A stretch of DNA of 64,000 nucleotides. Source: a bacterium Scap17 (GTDB lineage: Bacteria; Pseudomonadota; Gammaproteobacteria; Pseudomonadales; Halomonadaceae). Where the stretch lies: NCBI GenBank assembly GCA_013376735.1, contig VINJ01000001.1:2852001-2916000 (forward strand). The letters are read 5' to 3'. A program made the position numbers and the translations under genes. The notes under the pieces are model-generated. The model saw nothing but the letters and a program-made list of their open reading frames with translations, did not search any database and was not told the origin of the DNA. Shown here piece after piece: positions 27,208 to 35,096 of the stretch (positions are counted from its first letter, which is position 1; each line of letters starts with the position of its first letter).

Positions 27208-28401
27208 ATGTTCGAGCAGATTGCGCGTGTACCCGGGGATGCCATCCTCGGCCTGATCGAAGCCTTCAACAAGGACACCAACCCGCAGAAGGTCGACCTC
27301 GGCGTGGGTGTCTATCGCGATGCCAACGGCAATACGCCGGTCATGCGTGCGGTCAAGCAGGCCGAGAGCCGTCTGGTCGAGAATGAAGTCACCAAGACCT
27401 ATATCGGCTCTCACGGTGACCCGCGCTTCGGCACGGTCGTGCTGCCGATGGTGCTGGGTGCCGAGTCGCCGGTGCTGGCCGCCAATCGCGCCAGCGCCAC
27501 CCAGGCGCCCGGGGGTACCGGTGCCCTGCGTCTGGCCGCGGACTTCATCGCCAGCAACCTCAAGGGCCGTGATATCTGGCTGTCCACCCCGACCTGGCCG
27601 AACCACCTGGGCATCTTCGACGCCGCTGGCGTCACGCGCCACAGCTACCCCTACGTCGACGAGAACAACCGCCTCGACTTCGATGGCATGCTGGCGACGC
27701 TCAAGACCATCCCGGAAGGTGACGTGGTACTGCTGCACGCCTGCTGCCACAACCCGACCGGTTTCGATCTGAGCCGCGAGCAGTGGGACCAGGTGCTGGA
27801 AGTCGTCCAGGCACGCCAGCTGCTGCCGCTGATCGACTTCGCCTACCAGGGCTTCGGTGACGGCCTGGAAGAAGACGCCTACGGCGTGCGCCTGCTGGCC
27901 GAAAATGTCGATGAAGCCATCATCACCAGCTCCTGCTCCAAGAACTTCGGCATCTATTGCGAGCGCACCGGCTGCCTGATCCTGATCGCCAAGGACGAGG
28001 AGAGCATGCTCGACGTGCGCTCCCAGGCCGCGATCACCGCGCGCGAGAACTACTCCAACCCGCCGGCCCATGGCGGCGCGGTAGTCATCGACATCCTCGA
28101 GGACGACACCCTGCGCGGCGAGTGGCAAAGCGAGCTGACCGAGATGCGTGAGCGCATCAACGGCCTGCGTCGTGACTTCGTCGAGGCGCTCAAGCCGTAT
28201 GGTCTGGATGAGCAGTTCGCCTTCATCGCCGAGCAGCGTGGCATGTTCTCCTACACCGGCCTTTCGCCGGAACAGGTCGATCGCCTGCGTGACGAGTTCG
28301 GCATCTACATGGTGCGCTCCGGGCGTGCCAACGTGGCCGGCTTCTCCACCGAGAACCTGCCCTACGTGGCCAAGGCCATCGCGACCGTCGTCAAGGGCTG
28401 A
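27208..28401 (+). CDS. phhC: aromatic amino acid aminotransferase (tyrosine aminotransferase)
   Basis: A 397-residue PLP enzyme of class I aminotransferases that transfers the amino group of tyrosine to 2-oxoglutarate, giving 4-hydroxyphenylpyruvate for HppD. The PLP lysine is in SSCSKNFGIYCERTG and the cofactor aspartate in LIDFAYQGFGDG; substrate-carboxylate Arg is in MVRSGRANVAGF. It belongs to the AspC/TyrB subgroup, so aspartate may also be used. Its start is one base after the phhB stop and a terminator ends the operon. The operon position, more than the sequence alone, decides the name phhC. Confidence 0.93.
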   Translation: MFEQIARVPGDAILGLIEAFNKDTNPQKVDLGVGVYRDANGNTPVMRAVKQAESRLVENEVTKTYIGSHGDPRFGTVVLPMVLGAESPVLAANRASATQAPGGTGALRLAADFIASNLKGRDIWLSTPTWPNHLGIFDAAGVTRHSYPYVDENNRLDFDGMLATLKTIPEGDVVLLHACCHNPTGFDLSREQWDQVLEVVQARQLLPLIDFAYQGFGDGLEEDAYGVRLLAENVDEAIITSSCSKNFGIYCERTGCLILIAKDEESMLDVRSQAAITARENYSNPPAHGGAVVIDILEDDTLRGEWQSELTEMRERINGLRRDFVEALKPYGLDEQFAFIAEQRGMFSYTGLSPEQVDRLRDEFGIYMVRSGRANVAGFSTENLPYVAKAIATVVKG

Positions 28402-28431
28402 GCCCGAACGAGCGCTGTCGTGAAAGACAAG

Positions 28432-28459
28432 AAAACCCCGCCAATCGGCGGGGTTTTTT
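28432..28459 (+). terminator. terminator of the phhABC operon
   Basis: Perfect 11-bp arms AAAACCCCGCC and GGCGGGGTTTT with a 4-base loop and T6 tail, 30 bases after the phhC stop. Confidence 0.92.
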
Positions 28460-28542
28460 AATGGTCTGTTGACCGGCCCGGTGTTTGGCCTGACCTCTAC
28501 TCTGAGGCAAGGCTTCCGCCAGGCGCCTGCGCCATCAGCCGA

Positions 28543-29769
28543 TCAGCCTTCCTCGTCCGCCAGCGGCAAGCGGGCAAGACTCGCCGCCACCTCCTCTTCG
28601 AGCAGGCTGATCAGCAAGGCCTGTACCGCGTGCAGCGACTCCCCTTCCTCGGCCGTCGGCAACTGCCACTTGAGCTCCAGATAGCGCTCGCTGCGCATCG
28701 AGAGCGGCAGGCCGATCAGGTCGCCTCTGGCGTCCTCGAGCGCCTGCTGCGCCGACAGCGCATCAATGATGGTGGCGGCACTGCCAGCGCGTGCCAGACG
28801 CCCGGCGCTGGCCGGCGTAGCGACTTCCAGCAGACTCGCCGGCGTCACGCGCTCACGCTTGAGCAGCCCCCGGATCAAGCGCCCCTGACTGCTGGTTTCC
28901 GGCAGATCGACGAAGGGGCGTTCATTGAGGCGAGCAAGGGTCAGCGGCTTGTCCAGCAGCGGCCAGCGTGAGGGCCACAGCAACATCAAGGGCAGCTTCA
29001 GCGCGGGCGGTGCCTCGGCTTGCGCCTCTTCACCGCCCTCTTCGCTTGCAACGCTCCGGGGAGCGGTCCTTTCGGCATTGTGCGCATCATCCTCGACGTC
29101 AAACGCAAGCTCCGGCGTATCCCCCAACTCGGGCATGGCAGCCTTGGCGGCGGGCTTTGCCTCGTCATCATTGCCCTCGATGAGAGTCGTCTCCTCGCGC
29201 GCACGCTGACGCAGGCTGGCCTTGAGCTCGCGGGCGCGTGCCGCCGCGGTCTTGGCACGCTTGCCGCCCTGGGGCTCCGGCGGTGCTTCCAGGCTCACCG
29301 CCATCGCGACCCGGCCCTCGCGGATGGCGAGATCATGCTGGGACACCTCGAGCACTTCCAGGCTGGGTAGCCACTCACTCAAGGCTTCACTGGCCGCGAT
29401 GCGTGTCAGCCAACCGGCACTGAAGGCCTCCAGACCGGGCGTGACCGCCAGCACGAGACGCGGACGCTTGCCGCTGCCCGGCCCGAAGGCCAGTCGCCTG
29501 AGCTCGGATTGAGCGCTGAACATCCGGGCGAGTGATGGCGTCAGGCGCTCGGCTTCCGGGGTCGGCACCAGCTTGCCACCCTCGCGCAGAAACAACGAAT
29601 AACCCAGCGTCTGCTCGAGCTGTGCCAGGCCCCGCGAGACCACCGGCACGCTGATCCCCAGTTGCGCGGCACCGCCTTTCATCGAGCCACACTCGATCAC
29701 CGCCCACAGCATTTCCAGCTGACGCAGTCGTATGCCGGGTTCACGGGTGCCTGTGTCTGACTGCGCCAT
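28543..29769 (-). CDS. LysR-family regulator with a large acidic insert in the effector domain
   Basis: 408 residues, about 100 more than a normal LysR protein. The N-terminal helix-turn-helix is clear (IRLRQLEMLWAVIECGSMKGGAAQLGISVPVVSRGLAQLEQTLGYSLFLRE, residues about 13-63). The effector domain starts normally (LVLAVTPGLEAFSAGW) but is interrupted at about residues 161-256 by a charged, Ala/Glu/Asp-rich segment (for example DDEAKPAAKAAMPEL and VASEEGGEEAQAEAPP), then resumes (LPLMLLWPSRWPLLDKPLTLARL). Such an insert is probably a disordered loop. The start at 29769 follows AAGGAG; an upstream in-frame ATG at 29832 is less likely. The target is unknown; neighbours phhC, ridA and dadA suggest amino-acid catabolism. 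Confidence 0.75.
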   Translation of the reverse strand: MAQSDTGTREPGIRLRQLEMLWAVIECGSMKGGAAQLGISVPVVSRGLAQLEQTLGYSLFLREGGKLVPTPEAERLTPSLARMFSAQSELRRLAFGPGSGKRPRLVLAVTPGLEAFSAGWLTRIAASEALSEWLPSLEVLEVSQHDLAIREGRVAMAVSLEAPPEPQGGKRAKTAAARARELKASLRQRAREETTLIEGNDDEAKPAAKAAMPELGDTPELAFDVEDDAHNAERTAPRSVASEEGGEEAQAEAPPALKLPLMLLWPSRWPLLDKPLTLARLNERPFVDLPETSSQGRLIRGLLKRERVTPASLLEVATPASAGRLARAGSAATIIDALSAQQALEDARGDLIGLPLSMRSERYLELKWQLPTAEEGESLHAVQALLISLLEEEVAASLARLPLADEEG

Positions 29770-29866
29770 GGTGTTGCTCCTTGAAGGGTTCGTCCGCGAT
29801 GCTCCGAGAGTCAGCGCTGATCGCTGGCTCATTTAGCCTTACGCTAATCATGCTGGCGCCAAATGT

Positions 29867-29906
29867 CACGCTCAAGCTGTCTACAGCACGCTCAAGCTGT
29901 CTACAG
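29867..29906. repeat. 20-bp perfect tandem duplication
   Basis: CACGCTCAAGCTGTCTACAG occurs twice in immediate succession (29867-29886, 29887-29906), upstream of the LysR-type gene and downstream of ridA. Perfect identity implies a recent duplication. Confidence 0.95.
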
Positions 29907-29930
29907 GGCGTCACGGCCCCTGAAACGACA

Positions 29931-29960
29931 CTCCCCCCGCTGATGAATCAGCGAGGGGAG
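29931..29960 (-). terminator. hairpin after ridA
   Basis: Arms CTCCCC..CGCTGAT and ATCAGCG.GGGGAG pair with small bulges. It lies about 77 bases beyond the ridA stop on the minus strand. No T tract, so moderate support. Confidence 0.5.
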
Positions 29961-30036
29961 CGAGAGACAAGGCATCGATTCACGCCAGTCGGTCGTTCAG
30001 ACCAACCACTGGTTCAGACCGGCAATCGACGAGCGA

Positions 30037-30420
30037 TCAGGAGAGTGCCAGTACACCTTCTGCTTCAAACAGCACGCCCTTGGGCAGCTCCTTGACGCCG
30101 ACGGCCGCACGCGCCGGATACGGCTGGCTGAAGTACTGCTCCATCAGCGTGTTGACCACGACGAAGTTGCTGAGATCGGTCAGGAACAGATTGACCTTGA
30201 CCAGTTGATCCAGGCTGCCACCGGAAGCTTCACACACCGCCTTGAGATTGCGGAACACCTGGTCTGCCTGGGCTTCAAAACCACCTTCCACCACTTCCAT
30301 GGTCGCCGGGTCCAACGGGATCTGGCCAGACAGGAACACCAGATTACCCGTGCGCACCGCCTGGGAATACGGGCCGATGGCAGCAGGAGCGGACTCGGTG
30401 GCAATGATCTGCTTGGTCAT
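30037..30420 (-). CDS. ridA: reactive intermediate/imine deaminase
   Basis: A 127-residue RidA/YjgF-family enzyme that hydrolyses reactive enamine/imine intermediates released by PLP enzymes and amino-acid oxidases, giving keto acid and ammonia. The conserved core [17 protein letters not shown] and the ligand-binding arginine in [23 protein letters not shown] are visible. The start at 30420 follows AAGGAAA. It is placed directly after dadA on the same strand, where imino acids are produced, which fits its detoxifying role. The intergenic gap to dadA is about 107 bases. Confidence 0.95.
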   Translation of the reverse strand: MTKQIIATESAPAAIGPYSQAVRTGNLVFLSGQIPLDPATMEVVEGGFEAQADQVFRNLKAVCEASGGSLDQLVKVNLFLTDLSNFVVVNTLMEQYFSQPYPARAAVGVKELPKGVLFEAEGVLALS

Positions 30421-30526
30421 GCGGGTTTCCTTTGCTTGGTGACGTGAAAACACTCAGTGAAAACGGTTCATGACGAGACATGGCCTGTCAGCGTGATGAC
30501 AGGCCATCGAACGACGTTATTCGGAA

Positions 30527-31786
30527 TCAGGCAGCGTAGCGACCAAGACTGAGGCCGTTGGGATCGATGGTGGGCTTGCGGCCATCCACCAGGTCCGCCA
30601 ACAGACTCGCACTGCCGCAGCTCATGGTCCAGCCCAGGGTGCCGTGTCCGGTGTTCAACCACAGATTGTCGTACTTGGTGCCCCCGATGATCGGCGTGGA
30701 ATCCGGCGTCATCGGACGCAGGCCGGCCCAGAATTCCGCTCGCGCATAGTCACCGGCTTCCGGGAAGACATCACGCACCACCATGTTGATGGTCGCACGG
30801 CGCTTCTCGAGCAGCGACAGATCGAACGAGGCCAGCTCGGCGGTGCCACCCACACGAATACGGTCATCGAAGCGTGTCAGCGCGACCTTGAAGGTCTCGT
30901 CCATCACGGTGGACTGTGGCGCAGCATCGGCATTGATGATCGGCACGGTCAGGCTGTAGCCCTTGACCGGATAGATAGGCAGATCCAGATCCAGATCACG
31001 CGCCAGGAACGGCGAGTAGCTGCCCAGGCACATCACGTAGCTATCTGCGGTCATCTCGCCACGGTCGGTGATGACCTTTTCGATGCGGCTGCCGCTGCGC
31101 TGGATGCGCTGAATGGTGGTATTGAAGACGAAATTGACGCCCAGGGTGTCGCGGCAGTAATCCGCCAGCCGGTTGGTGAACAGGTGACAATCGCCGGTCT
31201 GGTCATCCGGCAGGTGCAGGCCGGCGATGAACTTGCCCGGCACGCGAGTCAGTGCAGGCTCCACCGTGGCGCAGGCGTCGGCGTCCAGCAGCTGATGGCG
31301 CACGCCACAGCCCGCCAGCACCTTCATGTCGCTTTGTACGGCATCGACCTGGGCCTGGGTACGAAACAGCTGCAACAGCCCCTTCTGGCGGTCTTCGTAG
31401 CGCAGCCCGGTCTCTTCGCGCAGGGCGTTGATGCAGGCGCGGCTGTACTCGGCGACCCGCACCATGCGCTCCTTGTTGACGGCATAACGGTCGGCGTTGC
31501 AGTTGGCAAACATCTTGACCATGAACTTGGCCATCTGCGGGTCCATGCGCGGCTGGATCTTGAGCGGCGCATGCTCCTGGAACATCCACTTGACGGCTTT
31601 CTGCGGAATGCCCGGCGCCGCCCACGGCGAGGAGAAGCCGAAGGAGACCTGACCGGCGTTGCCGTAGCTAGTTTCCATCGCCGGACTGGCCTGACGGTCG
31701 ACGACCGTGACCTCATGCCCCTGACGCGCCAGATAATAGGCACTGGTGACGCCGACGACGCCGCTACCGAGTACAAGAATCTTCAT
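30527..31786 (-). CDS. dadA: D-amino acid dehydrogenase small subunit-type flavoprotein
   Basis: A 419-residue FAD enzyme of the DadA family that oxidises D-amino acids (typically D-alanine) to 2-oxo acids, passing electrons to the quinone pool at the inner membrane. N-terminal FAD motif: KILVLGSGVVGVTSAYYLARQGHEVTVVD; C-terminal signature: GLRPMTPDSTPIIGGTKYDNLWLNTGHGTLGWTM. ridA follows it. In relatives dadA pairs with the alanine racemase dadX; none is seen here, so the L-alanine route may be completed elsewhere. Confidence 0.93.
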   Translation of the reverse strand: MKILVLGSGVVGVTSAYYLARQGHEVTVVDRQASPAMETSYGNAGQVSFGFSSPWAAPGIPQKAVKWMFQEHAPLKIQPRMDPQMAKFMVKMFANCNADRYAVNKERMVRVAEYSRACINALREETGLRYEDRQKGLLQLFRTQAQVDAVQSDMKVLAGCGVRHQLLDADACATVEPALTRVPGKFIAGLHLPDDQTGDCHLFTNRLADYCRDTLGVNFVFNTTIQRIQRSGSRIEKVITDRGEMTADSYVMCLGSYSPFLARDLDLDLPIYPVKGYSLTVPIINADAAPQSTVMDETFKVALTRFDDRIRVGGTAELASFDLSLLEKRRATINMVVRDVFPEAGDYARAEFWAGLRPMTPDSTPIIGGTKYDNLWLNTGHGTLGWTMSCGSASLLADLVDGRKPTIDPNGLSLGRYAA

Positions 31787-32193
31787 GTTGGCCTACCCCA
31801 TGACTGCAAGCCGCGCCCCACGGCAAATGACAGGCGTATCCGCGCACTCGGCAGCGAATAAAGACGATGAAGGCCAACACCGGTCGACAAGACGACTCGC
31901 AGTGGCTTGGCCTGAATGCATCCAGTATAGAGGCGCAAACCACGGTTAATATTCTGTTATGAACCCCTACATCAGAAAATAAGCAGGTAAATTTTGTGCC
32001 ATGGCAGTGATAAAAAACAAAAAAGCGGCCATTTTTGGAATGGCCGCTTTCGGTCTGCTCAACGGGACTGCTGACGGGGCTTCTGACAAGATCTACTGGC
32101 AGGGTCTCCAGCAGGGCCTTCTGGCGAGAATCTCATGAAAAGCGCCTGACATCTCAAGGGCGCTCGTACATGACGGCACGGGGGCCCGGGCGA
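31787..32193. other. intergenic region dadA / MATE gene
   Basis: 407 bases. Holds the dadA promoter region, the MATE-gene terminator (32022-32050) and a run of degenerate 12-14-bp units (about 32055-32135, recurring CTGxCxGGG-like words) that may be another decayed tandem array. Confidence 0.5.
32022..32050 (-). terminator. terminator after the MATE exporter gene
   Basis: Perfect 12-bp arms AAAGCGGCCATT and AATGGCCGCTTT with a TTGG-type loop and a T-rich tail on the minus strand. It lies about 145 bases after the stop. Confidence 0.85.
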
Positions 32194-33600
32194 TCAGGTC
32201 ATCGCGACATAGGCATGGCGACGCACTGTCTTGCCGCGCTCGCCCAGTGCCTGACGATAGACACGCCATGCCACCACACCCGCCAGCAGGTTGCCGATCG
32301 CCGAGCCGATCGCGACCCCGCGTAGCCCATCCAGATGTGCCCCTAGCCATACCGCCGGCAAGAAGCAGACGAAGAGCCGCACGAAGGACAGCGCCGTGGC
32401 ACGCAGCGGCCACCCCAGCGCGTTGGCAGCCGACACGACCAGCATGCAGATGCCGAGGAAGGAGTAGCTGGGCAACATCCACGGCAGCAGGACCGCCAAC
32501 GCCGCCGAGACCTCATCACTGCCCACCAGCACATAGGCCAGCGGAGTCGCCAGCACTGCCGCGATGATGCCCAGCACCAGCTGCCAGAGCATCACCACGC
32601 GAGCGGCCAGGTTCATCAGGCGGCGAATTTCCTGCCAACGGCCGGCACCATAACAACGCCCGAGCCACGGCGGCAGCGACATGGTCAGGGCCAGCACCAC
32701 GATCAGCGAGAAGGTTTCCAGGCGTGAGGCGATCCCCCAGGCGGCCACCTCCGTCTGACCAAGCCCCGCGACGATGGCGGTGACCAGCATCGCGGAGAGC
32801 GCCGGCATCATCTGGCACAGAATCGCGGGTATCGCGATTCCCGCCAGCTGACGGCGCGAGGCCTGCCATTCGGCCCACAGGCCGCGATATTCCATCCAGT
32901 CGCGGCGCGAGAGCTTGAACGCCGTGATGGCAAGCCCGGCCCCGAAGGAGAGTACGGTCGCCCAGGCAGCCCCCGCCAGACCGAAGCCGGGCAGCGGCCC
33001 CGCGCCGAAGATCAGCAGCGGGTCCAGCACCAGATTGAAGACACTGGTCAGCAGCATCATCTCACCCGGCAGACGCGTATCGCCGTGGGCGCGGAACAGA
33101 CTGTAGAGCACATAGGCCATGGCCCCCAGCCAGCTGGCGATCAGTGATGGGCCCCAGTAGACCTCGATCAGCTTCATCTCGGCGGCATTGGCACCCAGCA
33201 ACTCGAAGGCCGGGCCCCTGATGACCCACAAGAGCAGCATCAGCAGTGCCATCAACACACCGGACCCCAGCAGCACCACACCGCCCAGGCGCCGTGCACG
33301 CGCCTCATCCTCGGCACCCAGGGTTCGCGAGACGATCGCGGCGATCGCGATGCCCATGCCGACCTGCACCCCGATGATCAGAAAGGTCAGCGGGAAGGTG
33401 AAGGATTGCGCGGCCAGTGGTGCGGTGCCCAGATGCGAGACGAAGGCGGCATCGACCAGGTTGAAGCCCAGCAGTCCCATGATACCGAGTGTCATCGGCA
33501 AGGTGCTGCGCCACAGGCGTGACATCAGCTCGCGCGTCGTCGGAGTTTCCGACGTTGGCGGGGTCGGTGCAGAGGCGTCGTTGGACATAGAAGAAGACAT
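32194..33600 (-). CDS. MATE-family multidrug/Na+ antiporter
   Basis: A 468-residue inner-membrane exporter with about 12 hydrophobic segments in two homologous halves. Typical MATE features are present: LRSTLPMTLGIMGLLGFNLVDAAFVSHLGTAPLAAQSF at the first helix pair and VEVYWGPSLIASWLGAMAYVLYSLFRAHGDTR later. It resembles the DinF/NorM-like branch, which exports cationic drugs or organic compounds with Na+ or H+. The frame is open upstream; the ATG at 33600, after GGGAG, is chosen, leaving a Ser/Thr/Pro-rich cytoplasmic tail of about 30 residues. Divergent from a LysR regulator that may control it. Confidence 0.9.
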   Translation of the reverse strand: MSSSMSNDASAPTPPTSETPTTRELMSRLWRSTLPMTLGIMGLLGFNLVDAAFVSHLGTAPLAAQSFTFPLTFLIIGVQVGMGIAIAAIVSRTLGAEDEARARRLGGVVLLGSGVLMALLMLLLWVIRGPAFELLGANAAEMKLIEVYWGPSLIASWLGAMAYVLYSLFRAHGDTRLPGEMMLLTSVFNLVLDPLLIFGAGPLPGFGLAGAAWATVLSFGAGLAITAFKLSRRDWMEYRGLWAEWQASRRQLAGIAIPAILCQMMPALSAMLVTAIVAGLGQTEVAAWGIASRLETFSLIVVLALTMSLPPWLGRCYGAGRWQEIRRLMNLAARVVMLWQLVLGIIAAVLATPLAYVLVGSDEVSAALAVLLPWMLPSYSFLGICMLVVSAANALGWPLRATALSFVRLFVCFLPAVWLGAHLDGLRGVAIGSAIGNLLAGVVAWRVYRQALGERGKTVRRHAYVAMT

Positions 33601-33973
33601 GAACTCACTCCCAGCATGTCGAGCATGACTGGTTGGATGAAAGTAAAGGCGTCGGAGCACTTGCGTGACGCTGGAAGGATGATTCTAGGGATTTCACCGG
33701 ACCCCAGATAGGCTCAGTGGGACATGTCTTTGATGCATTGTCGGCAACAGGAAGAGCGAGAAACGCGTTGATGCGTGGTATTAGAGGAAACAGTGACCGT
33801 GATAAACTCATCCTGTCAGAGATTTCCGTCATCTGGATTCGTGAAGATGATCCATGCAATGTCACCGGTTATCGACTGCTACCGAAGATGGACCGTCGCT
33901 TTATATGCACTGACTGCCTCACGGATGGCTGGCAGAGTGTTCCCCTCCCCATGGCATCACGAGAGGTCAGACC
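33601..33973. other. divergent intergenic region MATE gene / LysR gene
   Basis: 373 bases, visibly more AT-rich than the flanking genes. It should hold both promoters; I see no clear operator or structure. Confidence 0.5.
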
Positions 33974-34936
33974 GTGGATAAAGCATCCCGTTTGTTGCTG
34001 TTTCTCGATGTAGTAGAAGCACAGAGTTTTTCCAAGGCGGCTGACCATCGTCAGGTCAACCGCTCGGTGGTCTCCAAGCAGATCAGCCGTCTGGAAGAAG
34101 AACTGCAGATTCGTCTGTTCAATCGCTCGACTCGCTCACTGGCTCTGACGGATGCGGGGCGCGAGATCCATCAGCACGCACTGCGTCTGCGTGAAGTGCT
34201 GGAAGATACCGACGATGTGGCCGGCGCCTATCAGGATGGCCCGCGCGGCATCCTGAAGATCACCAGCCCGAGCCACTTCGGCCGCACCTACGTCGCCCAG
34301 GCCGTGCGTCTGTACATGGAGCGCTACCCGGATACCCAGGTGGAAGTGCGCCTGGAAGATCACCTGACCGACCTGATCGGCGGCGGTTATGACCTGGCCA
34401 TTCGCATGTCGGAGCTGGAAGACTCCAACCTGATCGCGCGTCCGCTGGCGGCACACCGTCACCTGATCTGTGCCTCGCCGGCCTTCATCGAGCGTCACGG
34501 CATGCCCCAGACCCCCGCCGACCTGTCTGGCCTGCCGGCAGCGGTGTATTCCCGCGATGGCTTCATTCTCGATCGCCTGCGCGTCTGCACCGAGAGCGGT
34601 GTCGAGGAAAAGGTGGCACTGGATTCGCGTCTCAAGGTCAATGATGCCGACGTGCTGATCGGTGCCATCAAGTCGGGAGCCTGCTATGGCATGGTGTCCG
34701 CGATCAGCATCAAGGACGAGATCCTGGATGGAGAACTGGTGCCGCTGTTGACCAACGTGCCGATGAAGCCCTTGCCTTCGATCCACCTGGTCTACCCGCA
34801 CCGCCAGTACCTGCCGCAGAAGACGCGTCGCTTCAGCGATTGCCTGCAGGAGGTCGTCGGCACTCCCCCCGTCTGGGAGCAGCGCATTCCGGGCTTCGAG
34901 AACATGTACGGCTACGGTAGCGGTTGCAGCGAATGA
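33974..34936 (+). CDS. LysR-family transcriptional regulator
   Basis: A 320-residue LysR protein with GTG start at 33974. The N-terminal helix-turn-helix is standard (SKAADHRQVNRSVVSKQISRLEEELQIRLFNRSTRSLALTDAGRE), and the effector domain is of the CrgA/DsdC-like type that starts GILKITSPSHFGRTYVAQAV. The C-terminus is about 20 residues longer than usual and ends with an aromatic/glycine segment. The divergent MATE exporter is the obvious candidate target, but no inducer can be inferred. Confidence 0.9.
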   Translation: MDKASRLLLFLDVVEAQSFSKAADHRQVNRSVVSKQISRLEEELQIRLFNRSTRSLALTDAGREIHQHALRLREVLEDTDDVAGAYQDGPRGILKITSPSHFGRTYVAQAVRLYMERYPDTQVEVRLEDHLTDLIGGGYDLAIRMSELEDSNLIARPLAAHRHLICASPAFIERHGMPQTPADLSGLPAAVYSRDGFILDRLRVCTESGVEEKVALDSRLKVNDADVLIGAIKSGACYGMVSAISIKDEILDGELVPLLTNVPMKPLPSIHLVYPHRQYLPQKTRRFSDCLQEVVGTPPVWEQRIPGFENMYGYGSGCSE

Positions 34937-35010
34937 GACATCGCCACGACTCCCGAGTCTGAATGCAAGCCGTCCCCTCCCACGGCTACTGCCAGCCCCG
35001 AACGTCCAGC

Positions 35011-35057
35011 ATGAAAACGCCCGCCATGCAGAATCACTGCGTGGCGGGCGTTTTCAT
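35011..35057. terminator. bidirectional terminator between the LysR and EAL genes
   Basis: Perfect 16-bp arms ATGAAAACGCCCGCCA (35011-35026) and its complement (35042-35057), giving A/T-rich tails on both strands for two converging genes. Confidence 0.9.
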
Positions 35058-35096
35058 TCAAGGCCCCTTCACTTACCCCCCCTCAGGACATGGCAC

